This document shows positions 42,546 to 51,510 of a DNA stretch of 64,000 nt, one piece after another. The stretch comes from RGIG4079 sp045637505 (lineage in GTDB: Bacteria; Bacteroidota; Bacteroidia; Bacteroidales; Muribaculaceae), in NCBI GenBank assembly GCA_045637505.1, contig JAZTZO010000051.1, positions 62,001 to 126,000 of the forward strand, in the 5' to 3' direction. Below the pieces are notes generated by a model. The model saw only the letters and a list, made by a program, of their open reading frames with translations. It did not search any database and was not told the origin of the DNA. The first letter of the stretch is position 1, and each line of letters begins with the position of its first letter. The position numbers and the translations under genes are program-made.

Positions 42546-43520
42546 TTATTCACCCACTTGCACAATTTGAGGATGCATCACCGCTGGCATCACTCCTGTC
42601 TTCATTATCAACTTCTGTCCGTTGAAACTTGTAACAAATGAGTAGAACCCATGTTCGAGCGTTCCACCCACGCTTGCAATAATCATATATATTTGACGGA
42701 ACAAAGGATAACGACCATCGTAGATATATTGTTGATATGGCTTGTAGGCTTCGCGTGTATCACCCATCACCTTGAGCACTTTCACCGAATTGTCAAATTC
42801 GGCCACGTTTACACCTTTATCATCGTTCAACTCTGCTACCATTTGCTCGGTTGACATATCAGTATTACGCATATCCGATGTAATCCAACTCACGCCTATA
42901 ACGCCTATTGCATTTTTATTTTTCTTTACAGCCTCAAACACCCCTTCAATTGAGTTTTGAGCATAGATATTTTTCCCAAATGGCTGACCATTCATTAATG
43001 AGTCGCGCATATATTGCACTGTGCTTGATTTCTCATCATCAAACACGATTTTAATCTCTCCCATTTTATTTGGTTCAACCTCATTCCAATTGGTCAACTT
43101 CCCGGTTAAGATATCACCTATTTCCTTGCGTGAAATCATTTCTATAGTGTTTTCGGGATTCACAATAAGAGCAAGAGCATCTACTGCAATCATCTTTGAA
43201 CGCACCATGCGCTTGTTTTTACGCAAGAATTCTTTTTCTTGAGGTGTTAAATCGCGAGCAGCAACAATAGCGCGGGTCTTCATCTCCATCAACGAATCAA
43301 TCACATCGTTTTGAGGCAAATATCGAGCAAGGATGTGAGCTTTGGGATATTGGAACTCGAAAACATCAATTTCTTGTTGCATGATGTTTTCAAAACTTTT
43401 ATCACACATCAATGTTATTGTTCCCGAAGTGCTTGTTGTAGTGGGGACTTTTGAGCCATTGTTACAAGAACTCACTAAAAACAACAATAGTAAAACCGAA
43501 ATATATTTTATAAATTTCAT
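42546..43520 (-). CDS. PstS-like substrate-binding lipoprotein
   Basis: A 324-aa lipoprotein. ATG 43520 is chosen because it opens MKFIKYISVLLLLFLVSSC-N with a good lipobox; the longer ORF adds an unlikely leader. The fold matches PstS-type periplasmic binding proteins: a start strand GTITLMCDKSFENIMQQEID, then RDLTPQEKEFLRKN and IVFDDEKSSTVQYMRDSL. Phosphate is the known ligand of the family, but the neighbours are a TPR protein and a two-TM protein rather than a Pst permease. I recall PstS-like genes near TonB/ExbBD genes in Bacteroidetes; none is visible here. Confidence 0.8.
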   Translation of the reverse strand: MKFIKYISVLLLLFLVSSCNNGSKVPTTTSTSGTITLMCDKSFENIMQQEIDVFEFQYPKAHILARYLPQNDVIDSLMEMKTRAIVAARDLTPQEKEFLRKNKRMVRSKMIAVDALALIVNPENTIEMISRKEIGDILTGKLTNWNEVEPNKMGEIKIVFDDEKSSTVQYMRDSLMNGQPFGKNIYAQNSIEGVFEAVKKNKNAIGVIGVSWITSDMRNTDMSTEQMVAELNDDKGVNVAEFDNSVKVLKVMGDTREAYKPYQQYIYDGRYPLFRQIYMIIASVGGTLEHGFYSFVTSFNGQKLIMKTGVMPAVMHPQIVQVGE

Positions 43521-43527
43521 AATGATA

Positions 43528-43866
43528 TTATTTTCTTGTATAATAATCGTCACCCTTCACATAACGATAACCACGGAACACTCCGTAAAGAATAACCACT
43601 GCACCCACAACATGCTTAATCCACTCAAAATTTGTACCATCAAACCCAAATGGAAAACCATATTGACCAAAATCAATCCAACCCGACATCCAAAGGCCCA
43701 TTAATATATACAACCCAGCCATAACAAATCCAAATATAAGTTTGAATATACGCCCAGGGCTTGGCATAGTTTCACGAGCACTTGGTGTGCGATGACGCTC
43801 TATCACCACATCGGCTTGTTTTTGTGGTGCTTGTTCTATTGTTTCTTTTTCTTCTTGTTCACTCAT
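43528..43866 (-). CDS. Two-TM protein of unknown function
   Basis: A 112-aa protein starting at MSEQEEKE (ATG 43864-43866, with a purine-rich AAAAAGTTAAG upstream). The N-terminal about 45 residues are polar and Glu/Gln-rich. Two membrane helices follow, IFKLIFGFVMAGLYILMGLW and VVGAVVILYGVFRGYRYV, with a basic C-terminus (KGDDYYTRK). It heads the operon with the PstS-like and TPR genes, 7 bases before the former. Longer in-frame starts up to 43989 exist but lack a ribosome site of similar quality. Function not recognised. Confidence 0.65.
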   Translation of the reverse strand: MSEQEEKETIEQAPQKQADVVIERHRTPSARETMPSPGRIFKLIFGFVMAGLYILMGLWMSGWIDFGQYGFPFGFDGTNFEWIKHVVGAVVILYGVFRGYRYVKGDDYYTRK

Positions 43867-44099
43867 AATCTTAACTTTTTTATTAAACATTTCTACACAA
43901 CGCCCATTGACGCCATTATAATGTTTAACAACTTGCAAACGCTGATTGTTGATTTGGGCACAATTATTGACCATTTCAACAAGACACAACTTGCGAGTGT
44001 AAAGTTAATTAAAAAACTAATAAAACTCTAATTTCTGCGCCACATATTATAAACAATTAACAATGCACAATAACTTAAATAGGTTTTGGCGTCTTTTTC

Positions 44100-44130
44100 T
44101 TGTGAATTTGAGGCGTAGTAACTAAATTTG
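44100..44130 (+). promoter_or_regulatory. rarA promoter
   Basis: TTG (44100-44102), 20 bases, TAAATTTG (44123-44130), 14 bases before ATG 44145. Confidence 0.7.
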
Positions 44131-44144
44131 TAGAATAATTTAAA

Positions 44145-45416
44145 ATGAATGCACCACTTGCCGAGCGACTTCGTCCGCGTTCGCTCGATGACTACATAGG
44201 ACAAAACCACCTTGTGGGTAAAGATTGCATATTGCGTCGAATGATCGACTCGGGCAATGTCTCTTCATTTATACTTTGGGGACCTCCCGGAGTGGGTAAA
44301 ACTACACTCGCACGCATCATTGCCAACACCACAAAATCGGCATTCTACACATTGAGTGCTGTTCATGCTGGGGTTAAAGAGGTGCGCGATGTGCTCGACA
44401 AATGCAAAGCCGATGCTCGTAGCATGTTCACTCAAGGTCGCCCCATCTTGTTTATCGACGAAATTCACCGTTTCAACAAGTCCCAACAAGATAGCTTATT
44501 GGGCGCTGTTGAGAGTGGAATAGTAACGCTTATCGGTGCAACTACCGAGAACCCCTCGTTTGAGGTAATTCGCCCCCTACTCTCTCGTGCGCAAGTGTAT
44601 GTCCTCAAACCTCTTGAAGCACCCGAGTTGCAACAACTTCTCGACCGCGCGTTATCTACCGACGAGATACTCAAAAAACGAAATATTAAAGTTGAAAGCA
44701 CCGACGCTCTTTTCCGTTTTTCGGGTGGAGATGCTCGCAAATTACTCAACATACTCGACCTTCTTGAAAAATCGACCGGCCAAGATGAAGAAATGGTCAT
44801 AAACGACCAACTCGTCACCGAACGATTGCAAGAAAACCCTGCTGCCTACGACAAAAATGGAGAGATGCACTACGACATCATCTCGGCATTCATCAAAAGT
44901 GTGCGTGGCAGCGATCCCGACGCAGCAATCTACTGGCTCGCGCGCATGATTGCAGGTGGCGAAGACCCCGAATTTATTGCTCGTCGATTAGTTATTCTTG
45001 CCTCTGAAGACATTGGTCTTGCCAATCCCAATGCACTTCTTCTTGCCAATGCCACATTCGACACAATACACAAAATCGGCTGGCCCGAGGGTCGCATACC
45101 TCTTGCCGAATGCACCATCTATCTCGCCACATCGGCCAAAAGCAACTCGGCATATATGGCTATAAATCAAGCATTAGAGTTAGTGGAACAAACAGGCAAC
45201 CTACCCGTGCCGTTACACCTCCGCAATGCCCCCACCAAACTAATGAAAGAGATGGGATATGGTCGCGACTATAAATATTCACACAACTATCCGGGCAACT
45301 TTGTGCAACAACAATTCATGCCCGACGAACTTGGTCACCCCACCCTTTGGAACGCTTGCGACAACCCCTCCGAGGCAAAAATGAAAGCCCTCAACGATGC
45401 TCGTTGGAAAAAATAA
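44145..45416 (+). CDS. rarA: Replication-associated recombination ATPase RarA
   Basis: A 423-aa AAA+ ATPase of the RarA/MgsA/WRNIP1 family, acting at stalled replication forks. Features in order are APLAERLRPRSLDDYIGQNH, the Walker A loop GPPGVGKTT, Walker B FIDEIHRFNKSQQD, and the C-terminal helical clamp region ending ALNDARWKK. Full length for the family. A hairpin overlaps the stop. Confidence 0.95.
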   Translation: MNAPLAERLRPRSLDDYIGQNHLVGKDCILRRMIDSGNVSSFILWGPPGVGKTTLARIIANTTKSAFYTLSAVHAGVKEVRDVLDKCKADARSMFTQGRPILFIDEIHRFNKSQQDSLLGAVESGIVTLIGATTENPSFEVIRPLLSRAQVYVLKPLEAPELQQLLDRALSTDEILKKRNIKVESTDALFRFSGGDARKLLNILDLLEKSTGQDEEMVINDQLVTERLQENPAAYDKNGEMHYDIISAFIKSVRGSDPDAAIYWLARMIAGGEDPEFIARRLVILASEDIGLANPNALLLANATFDTIHKIGWPEGRIPLAECTIYLATSAKSNSAYMAINQALELVEQTGNLPVPLHLRNAPTKLMKEMGYGRDYKYSHNYPGNFVQQQFMPDELGHPTLWNACDNPSEAKMKALNDARWKK

Positions 45417-45437
45417 GGCACAAAAAAAGCCTTATTT
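45411..45437 (+). terminator. Hairpin overlapping the rarA stop
   Basis: AAATAAGGC (45411-45419) pairs with GCCTTATTT (45429-45437); a T-rich stretch follows about 5 bases later. Confidence 0.55.
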
Positions 45438-45477
45438 AAAAGATTTTTTCGCAAGTAATAAAAAAAATCTGTTATAA

Positions 45478-45505
45478 GTGTCACAAATTGCAATTTTGTT
45501 CGTCT
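45478..45505 (+). promoter_or_regulatory. Candidate ECF sigma promoter
   Basis: GTGTCAC (45478-45484), 16 bases, CGTCT (45501-45505) resembles the -35/-10 layout of ECF sigma promoters and lies 50 bases before the DUF4252 gene whose operon encodes an ECF sigma factor. It would make the operon self-activating. No TAnnTTTG box is seen here. Confidence 0.5.
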
Positions 45506-45554
45506 TACTTACAAAACCGGTTGAAATTTATGTTTAATAAAAATATAAGTAACG

Positions 45555-46037
45555 ATGAAACTAACGAAAATTGTAATTATAACATTTATAGCATTTGTGA
45601 GTTATATATCGGCTCAAGCCATCACTTTTAATGAATTTATTGCAAAATGTGAAGCGATTAGCAATATCACTCCTATAAAGTTATCAAGCAATGATGTGCC
45701 CAAGTTAAAGGAGGAGAAAGTTGATGAAATCATTGTTTTTAAAATCGATAGCATAAGCATTGATACCAAGCAACAACTCATAAGCGAAATAGGCACTATA
45801 TCCAAAACCGAAGACATGCTTGCAATAACTCATAATGAAGATGAAACAGCTGTGCAGGTATTTATTCAGCCCCTTGGTGAAAAAGTAGAAATGTTAGTCA
45901 CTGTATTTGACGACAAAGATGGTGTAATTGTTTATATGAATGGAAGTTCCGAATTATTACAACAAAACAACATTGTCAACATTGGCGGCAAAGATATTAT
46001 AAAAGACGCCCTCAAAGATAAAAACAAAGAACAATAA
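45555..46037 (+). CDS. DUF4252-type secreted protein, first copy
   Basis: A 160-aa protein with a signal peptide (MKLTKIVIITFIAFVSYISA). It has alternating beta strands, e.g. KVDEIIVFKIDSISIDTKQQ, and a C-terminal VEMLVTVFDDKDGVIVYMNG. The pattern fits DUF4252, a family found next to sigma factors in Bacteroidales. Function unknown; an envelope signal sensed by the sigma/membrane pair is possible. Confidence 0.75.
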   Translation: MKLTKIVIITFIAFVSYISAQAITFNEFIAKCEAISNITPIKLSSNDVPKLKEEKVDEIIVFKIDSISIDTKQQLISEIGTISKTEDMLAITHNEDETAVQVFIQPLGEKVEMLVTVFDDKDGVIVYMNGSSELLQQNNIVNIGGKDIIKDALKDKNKEQ

Positions 46038-46042
46038 TATAA

Positions 46043-46534
46043 ATGGATTCAAGCGCATTTAAGCGCCTCTTGCTACCGCACTACCGCCAAATGTATGTCA
46101 CAGCAATGACAATTCTTCGCAATAGTGATGACGCAAGCGATGCAGTGCAAGAGGCCTTTACCCGACTATGGGAAAAGCGCGACGACCTACCGAACATTGA
46201 CAACCCCGAAGCCTATTGCGTCACGACAATTCGACGCATCTGCATAGACCGATTACGGCGCACAACATATCCTATTAACAATTTAACCGAGGATACTATG
46301 CTTATTTCTGACGACAGTGATGAGCAAGCCGACAATAGAGAATCTATTCAATTAGTAACTCTACTAATGAGCAAGTTACCCGAGCAGCAACGCCAAGTGT
46401 TGCAACTGCGAGCATTTAATGATTGTTCCTTTGAAGAAATCGAGTCGATTACCGGGCTGACGGGAGTAAATGTAAGGACTCTACTGAGTAGGGCTCGTCG
46501 CCGAATGAGAGAATTATTTAATAGTAACATTTAA
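46043..46534 (+). CDS. ECF-type RNA polymerase sigma factor
   Basis: A 163-aa sigma factor with region 2 (LPHYRQMYVTAMTILRNSDD then ASDAVQEAFTRLWEK) and region 4 (KLPEQQRQVLQLRAFNDCSF then EEIESITGLTGVNVRTLLSR). It lies between a DUF4252 gene and a membrane protein that looks like its anti-sigma factor. It is not closely similar to the sigma factor at 6958. Confidence 0.9.
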   Translation: MDSSAFKRLLLPHYRQMYVTAMTILRNSDDASDAVQEAFTRLWEKRDDLPNIDNPEAYCVTTIRRICIDRLRRTTYPINNLTEDTMLISDDSDEQADNRESIQLVTLLMSKLPEQQRQVLQLRAFNDCSFEEIESITGLTGVNVRTLLSRARRRMRELFNSNI

Positions 46535-46548
46535 AAGTCATTACTACA

Positions 46549-47241
46549 ATGAAACAAAAATATAACATCAATGAAATAAAGAGGTTATTGGAAGCCTATT
46601 ACGATGGGAATACCTCTATTGAGCAAGAAAAGTTGTTGTGTGACTTTTTTGCAACATCGACCGACATTCCTGCCGAACTTGAACCCGACCGGCAATTATT
46701 TGCAACACTTCACTCTACTGCACTAACGCAAATAGACATTCCCACCGATTTGGAGCAAAAGTTGGTTTCTCATATCGACAACATGCAACAACACGATGAG
46801 CGAAACAATAAAAAATGGATAAAGACATTTGCTTATATTTCAGCAGCTGCATGTGCTATTGCGTTGTTTACATTAGGTCTAAAAATCTTCAACTCCAACG
46901 ACAATCATATTAATCAAGAGGTGGTTTTAGTTTCCGACAATAAAAACATCGATTCGATTAAAGGCAACAACAATCTCGTTCAAGAGATAGAGGCTCCCGA
47001 ACCTATATTACCCCAAGAAAAGCCAATGCCCAAAGTGGAGAAAAAGAAAAAAAGAGCAAAACGACAACGCGTTATCAATGCAAACCAACTCAAATCGGTT
47101 AGCGACGAGCAAATCGCCTACGAAAACACCGAGCGAGCGTTGTTGTTGCTTTCAGAGAAACTCAACAAAGCCCAAGAAGGCATAAATAAAACACAATCAA
47201 CAATCAACGAAGTTAATAACACAATAACTGATATAATATAA
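46549..47241 (+). CDS. Single-TM protein, candidate anti-sigma factor
   Basis: A 230-aa protein with a cytoplasmic N-terminal helical part (IKRLLEAYYDGNTSIEQEKL), one membrane helix (WIKTFAYISAAACAIALFTL about 88-107), and a periplasmic part with basic KKKKRAKRQR and a C-terminal coiled coil (KLNKAQEGINKTQSTINEVN). Its place after the sigma gene and its topology fit an anti-sigma factor, although the zinc-binding His-Cys-Cys motif is absent. The next gene overlaps its stop by one base. Confidence 0.7.
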   Translation: MKQKYNINEIKRLLEAYYDGNTSIEQEKLLCDFFATSTDIPAELEPDRQLFATLHSTALTQIDIPTDLEQKLVSHIDNMQQHDERNNKKWIKTFAYISAAACAIALFTLGLKIFNSNDNHINQEVVLVSDNKNIDSIKGNNNLVQEIEAPEPILPQEKPMPKVEKKKKRAKRQRVINANQLKSVSDEQIAYENTERALLLLSEKLNKAQEGINKTQSTINEVNNTITDII

Positions 47242-47864
47242 TGAAAACGATTAAATATTTATTCATAACCATTGCTATAATCTTCTCAACAATTTCCATT
47301 AAAGGTCAAGATACAATTTATATTGACTGGAAAGAATTTGAAAAATATGGGTTAAACTCATTGAACAAACTCCAATTTGATTCCCTTCAGATGACAGACT
47401 TAGATCAATACAATGAATTAGCCTCAAGATTACAAGAATTTTCAATTGCAGAAAAATTCCCACCCTCATTCGAAGCGATATCTAACTATAAAGGCGTAAC
47501 AAGTGTTTATATTTCAAGTGCAATGCTAAAAAATTTTGGCACAAGCATGATTGGCAACCCTGGCATTAGAGCCATTGCCGGCAACCTTAATTCAGTTGAG
47601 ATTATTGTGTGTGAAAACAAAAAGTTCTTATACTCAATAAGAAATTATGTAAAAAAAATTGCAAGCTCATATAATCTTGAAACACTCGCTCGAATAAACG
47701 AAGAAGGGGAAAAAGTTTCAATATATGGATATTCAACTAATGGGAAAATTACATACCTACTAATGAGTGTAGATGAAGATGAAGATAATGAAATCACTAT
47801 AATATCTATGAGTGGAGATATTCCTCTTGACAAAGTAGGCGAATTAATTAATTCTAAAAAGTAA
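47241..47864 (+). CDS. DUF4252-type secreted protein, second copy
   Basis: A 207-aa protein with a signal peptide (MKTIKYLFITIAIIFSTISI) and DUF4252-like strands (VTSVYISSAMLKNF, YGYSTNGKITYLLMSVDEDE then DNEITIISMSGDI). It is longer than the first copy and ends the operon. It starts on the TAATG overlap with the candidate anti-sigma gene. Confidence 0.7.
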   Translation: MKTIKYLFITIAIIFSTISIKGQDTIYIDWKEFEKYGLNSLNKLQFDSLQMTDLDQYNELASRLQEFSIAEKFPPSFEAISNYKGVTSVYISSAMLKNFGTSMIGNPGIRAIAGNLNSVEIIVCENKKFLYSIRNYVKKIASSYNLETLARINEEGEKVSIYGYSTNGKITYLLMSVDEDEDNEITIISMSGDIPLDKVGELINSKK

Positions 47865-47886
47865 TCATAATATTAATAGTAATTAC

Positions 47887-47932
47887 AAGCGCTTGATTGC
47901 AGTATTTTTTCTACAATTAAGCGCTTTTTCTT
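47887..47932 (+). terminator. Terminator of the DUF4252-sigma operon
   Basis: AAGCGCTTGATTG (47887-47899) pairs with CAATTAAGCGCTT (47914-47926), one mismatch, then TTT. Confidence 0.8.
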
Positions 47933-47964
47933 TCATAAAGTTAGTTTATACCACATAAAATTAC

Positions 47965-47972
47965 TAAATTTG
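47965..47972 (+). promoter_or_regulatory. -7 box of serC
   Basis: TAAATTTG, 33 bases before ATG 48006. Confidence 0.6.
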
Positions 47973-48005
47973 CCACCATAAACTAACAATAACAAAAAAA
48001 TTGAA

Positions 48006-49073
48006 ATGAAGAAGCACAATTTTTATGCAGGCCCCTCTATTCTTAGTGAATACACCATTAAGAATACCGCTGAGGCAATTTTGAACTTTGCCGATACTGG
48101 TTTGTCAATCCTTGAGGTGTCACACCGTAGCAAAGAATTCACTGCTGTTATCGAAGAAGCAGCACAAATGGTTAAGGAATTACTTGAAGTACCCGAAGGA
48201 TATCATGTTCTTTTCCTTGGTGGTGGCGCAAGTATGCAATTCTGCATGGTGCCATTCAACATCTTGAAAAAGAAAGCTGCATACCTCGAAACCGGTACTT
48301 GGGCTGTTAATGCCATCAAAGAAGCAAAACTCTTTGGCGAAGTTGATGTAGTTGCATCATCTAAAGACGCTAACTTCTCTTATATTCCTAAAGATTTTGT
48401 CATCCCTACCGATGCTGATTACTTCCACTTCACTACCAACAACACAATTTTCGGTACTGAAGTACGCAAAGATATAGACTCTCCCGTTCCATTGGTAGCC
48501 GACATGTCGAGCGACATCTTCTCTCGCCCTGTTGATGTATCTAAATATGACATCATCTATGCTGGTGCACAAAAGAACCTCGCTCCTTCGGGTGTAACTA
48601 TCGCCATTGTTAAGGAAGACGCTCTCGGCAAAGTAGAACGCGCTATCCCCACAATGCTCGACTACCGCACTCACATCAAGAAAGGTTCAATGTTCAACAC
48701 TCCTCCTGTGTTGCCTATCTATTCAGCATTGCAAACTCTTAAATATTACAAGAGCCTCGGCGGCTTGAAAGAAATCGAAAAGATGGACGTAGCTAAAGCT
48801 ACTAAACTCTACGACGCTATCGACTCAAGCAAATTGTTCCAAGGTACTGCTGCTGTTGAAGACCGCTCAATCATGAACGTATGTTTCGTTATGAAACCCG
48901 AATATGTTGAACTTGAAAAAGAATTCGTTGAATTTGCAACTTCAAAAGGCATGGTTGGTATCAAAGGTCACCGTTCAGTTGGTGGTTTCCGTGCATCAAT
49001 CTACAACGCACTCCCAATGGAAAGCGTAGATGCTCTCGTTGCAGCAATGAAAGAATTTGAAGCAAAACACTAA
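48006..49073 (+). CDS. serC: Phosphoserine aminotransferase
   Basis: A 355-aa PLP enzyme of fold type I. The start is MKKHNFYAGPSILSEYTIK, then LFLGGGASMQFCMVPFNIL, and the PLP-lysine motif YAGAQKNLAPSGVTIAIVKE. It converts 3-phosphohydroxypyruvate to phosphoserine. serA follows 15 bases later, giving the two-step route to phosphoserine in one operon. Confidence 0.96.
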   Translation: MKKHNFYAGPSILSEYTIKNTAEAILNFADTGLSILEVSHRSKEFTAVIEEAAQMVKELLEVPEGYHVLFLGGGASMQFCMVPFNILKKKAAYLETGTWAVNAIKEAKLFGEVDVVASSKDANFSYIPKDFVIPTDADYFHFTTNNTIFGTEVRKDIDSPVPLVADMSSDIFSRPVDVSKYDIIYAGAQKNLAPSGVTIAIVKEDALGKVERAIPTMLDYRTHIKKGSMFNTPPVLPIYSALQTLKYYKSLGGLKEIEKMDVAKATKLYDAIDSSKLFQGTAAVEDRSIMNVCFVMKPEYVELEKEFVEFATSKGMVGIKGHRSVGGFRASIYNALPMESVDALVAAMKEFEAKH

Positions 49074-49088
49074 TAACATATCTCAATC

Positions 49089-50009
49089 ATGAAAGTATTA
49101 GTTGCTACCGAAAAACCTTTTGCAGCAGTTGCTGTTGATGGTATTCGCAAAGTTCTCGATGAAGCAGGTTATGAACTTGCCCTTCTCGAAAAATACAGTT
49201 CAAAACAAGAATTACTCGATGCTGTTGCCGATGCCGACGGATTGATTATCCGTTCTGACATTGTTGATAAAGAAGTGCTCGACGCTGCTAAACAATTGAA
49301 AATCGTAGTTCGCGCTGGTGCTGGTTACGACAATATCGACCTCGAAGCATCAAAAGCTAAAGGCGTTGTGGCTCAAAACACTCCTGGACAAAACTCAAAC
49401 GCTGTTGCCGAATTGGTATTTGGTATGACTGTGATGGCTGTGCGCAATATGTATAACGGCACATCGGGCACCGAACTTAAAGAAAAATCAATCGGTATTC
49501 ACGCATTTGGCCAAGTGGGTCGCAATGTGGCTCGCATCGCTAAAGGTTTTGGTATGGAAGTATCGGCTCTTGACCCTTATTGCCCCGATGAAGTTATCAC
49601 CGAAGCAGGCGTTCGCCCAGTTCACTCGGTTGAAGAATTATACAGCACTAACCAATTTGTATCACTTCATATTCCTGCAACTGCCGAAACTAAAAAATCG
49701 GTTGGTTACGACCTCGTGAAATTGATGCCAAAGAATGGTGTGCTCATCAACACAGCTCGCAAAGAAGTTATCGACGAAGAAGGTCTTGCAAAGGCTATGG
49801 AAGAACGCCCCGACATTAAATATGTTGCCGACATCAAGCCCGACACAGCCGAAGAGTTGAAAGCAAAATTTGGCGATCGCGTGTTCTTCACTCCTAAGAA
49901 AATGGGTGCGCAAACAGCCGAAGCTAACATCAACGCAGGTATCGCAGCTGCTCAACAAACAGTAGCATTCCTCCGCGACGGCGTAAACCGCTTCCAAGTA
50001 AACAAATAA
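49089..50009 (+). CDS. serA: D-3-phosphoglycerate dehydrogenase, short form
   Basis: A 306-aa NAD-dependent dehydrogenase. It has the catalytic RAGAGYDNIDLEASKAKGVV, the dinucleotide site GIHAFGQVGRNVARIAKGFG, and the Arg/Asp/His region SLHIPATAETKKSVGYDLVK and LINTARKEVIDEEGLA. The canonical C-terminal His is replaced in the region TPKKMGAQTAEANIN, where many family members have an H-x-G-A pattern; this is worth checking. No ACT domain, so it is the short, probably serine-insensitive form. Confidence 0.9.
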   Translation: MKVLVATEKPFAAVAVDGIRKVLDEAGYELALLEKYSSKQELLDAVADADGLIIRSDIVDKEVLDAAKQLKIVVRAGAGYDNIDLEASKAKGVVAQNTPGQNSNAVAELVFGMTVMAVRNMYNGTSGTELKEKSIGIHAFGQVGRNVARIAKGFGMEVSALDPYCPDEVITEAGVRPVHSVEELYSTNQFVSLHIPATAETKKSVGYDLVKLMPKNGVLINTARKEVIDEEGLAKAMEERPDIKYVADIKPDTAEELKAKFGDRVFFTPKKMGAQTAEANINAGIAAAQQTVAFLRDGVNRFQVNK

Positions 50010-50036
50010 TAGACAGTAACACTCCTATTATACACC

Positions 50037-50074
50037 ACCCCCGGCACTCACAGCGCGTCGGGGGTTGTTTTATT
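50037..50074 (+). terminator. Terminator after serA
   Basis: ACCCCCG (50037-50043) pairs with CGGGGGT (50059-50065), then TGTTTT. Confidence 0.8.
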
Positions 50075-50155
50075 TATTGTACAAATTAAGACCTCTAAAT
50101 CGAGTAAATTGTTCTTAAAATGCAGTTTTTGATATATAAGTATGTTTGAATACCC

Positions 50156-50734
50156 TTATTTTTCAATATCATATATTGCACCTATCATTGCTACTCCACC
50201 GAAGTTTAGTGATTGGAGATAGGGAATTTTATCAAAGGTTACTCCACCCAAGGCGATGACTTTTTTATCAATTATGCCTTCGATCGATGCTTTTTGAAGG
50301 GCGTCGTGAGTAAATGGTGATTTACAGTCGGGTTTGGAAATGCTGTCGAATATGGGGCTTAGGAATAGGTAGTTATACTCATTCTTATATTTAAGTACCT
50401 CTTCAAATGAATGGCAGGAGCGAGTTTTATAGCCGGTGTAATTTTGGGGCAAACTCGTTACATTTTTGTTTACATGAATTCCTCTCAATGTGAACTCATA
50501 ATATAATTGAGGATAATCGTGAATAATAACCCTACTCCGTTCCTCTAATGTTAGTGCCGATAAAATTTCACGCAAGTAGGCAATGACATCAATCCTTTCA
50601 AATTCTGATTGATGTTTGCGAAGATGCACAATGTCAACACTATTAGCAAGTAGTCGCTTAATAATCACCACCTCATTTTCTATTGCATGAGGTGGTGTTA
50701 TTGCAATTATTTTAATGTTGGTCTCAACTATCAC
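50156..50734 (-). CDS. TenI/ThiE-like protein
   Basis: A 192-aa TIM-barrel protein resembling thiamine phosphate synthase: SVDIVHLRKH, RVIIHDYPQLYYEFTLRGIH, and VIALGGVTFDKIPYLQSLNF then GGVAMIGAIYD. It lacks the full ThiE phosphate and Mg motifs of the ThiE at 51503, and is closer to TenI, an isomerase that aromatises the thiazole. It is the last gene of the thiamine operon, 2 bases after thi4. Confidence 0.78.
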   Translation of the reverse strand: MIVETNIKIIAITPPHAIENEVVIIKRLLANSVDIVHLRKHQSEFERIDVIAYLREILSALTLEERSRVIIHDYPQLYYEFTLRGIHVNKNVTSLPQNYTGYKTRSCHSFEEVLKYKNEYNYLFLSPIFDSISKPDCKSPFTHDALQKASIEGIIDKKVIALGGVTFDKIPYLQSLNFGGVAMIGAIYDIEK

Positions 50735-50736
50735 GA

Positions 50737-51510
50737 TTAACCTTTAAGTCGATTAATGATGAGGTCGGCAACTTTTTTACCCGAAAGGAGCATACCACCA
50801 AAAATTGGCCCCATTCGAGGAGTGCCACTAACGGCAGAAGCAGCCATGCCACACACATAAAGTCCGGGATAGATTTCTTTTGTTCCATTTACAACTTCCT
50901 CTTCACCAGCTATAACATCCAACGAGCGTTCACCAATCACTTCGCCTGTGTCAGTAGCAAGGCGTATGCCATTTTTACGAGCCACCGTGCAACACATTTC
51001 ACTATCGTGCCCAGTGCCGTCAATCACACATTTTGCCATGATATTTAGTGGGTCAACATGCATGCCCTCTCTTAAAACAGGTGTCCAATTCACAACTACC
51101 CCACTCACCACATCATTTTTGAAAATAACATCTTCCACCGAGTAGCAGTTGAAAATAGTAGCTCCTGCATGAACTGCTTTATACAACAATGCCGAAGTAC
51201 TTTCTACCGAGTCCATCACATATAGGTTGTCGTCGTATTTCTCATAATTAATATCAAAATCTTTGATGATGTGCATGGCTTCTTCTTGCACCACGATTTG
51301 GTTAAACATCATAGCTCCTCCCCACATTCCACCTCCAGGCGAAAGTTTACGGTCAAATTGAGCGACTTTCAATCCTGCTTTAGCAAGATAATACGCAGCA
51401 ACAATACCCGAAGGACCACCACCAACGATTGCTACATCTAAATCTAAATTTCTCTCTAACTTGTTAAAATAGGTACTGATAATACCTCTTGATACATTTC
51501 TTTCAATCAT
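50737..51510 (-). CDS. thi4: Thi4-type thiazole synthase
   Basis: A 257-aa FAD/NAD-type enzyme with the dinucleotide site VAIVGGGPSGIVAAYYLAKA, the GGGMWGGAMM motif near 59-68, and CVIDGTGHDSEMCC then GMAASAVSGTPRMGPIFGGM. Thi4 builds the thiazole of thiamine from NAD and glycine. In yeast a Cys (C205) gives up its sulfur; here the aligned residue appears to be Val, with C173-C174 just before, so sulfide may be the sulfur donor. The alignment is by eye. It overlaps thiE by 8 bases. Confidence 0.9.
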   Translation of the reverse strand: MIERNVSRGIISTYFNKLERNLDLDVAIVGGGPSGIVAAYYLAKAGLKVAQFDRKLSPGGGMWGGAMMFNQIVVQEEAMHIIKDFDINYEKYDDNLYVMDSVESTSALLYKAVHAGATIFNCYSVEDVIFKNDVVSGVVVNWTPVLREGMHVDPLNIMAKCVIDGTGHDSEMCCTVARKNGIRLATDTGEVIGERSLDVIAGEEEVVNGTKEIYPGLYVCGMAASAVSGTPRMGPIFGGMLLSGKKVADLIINRLKG

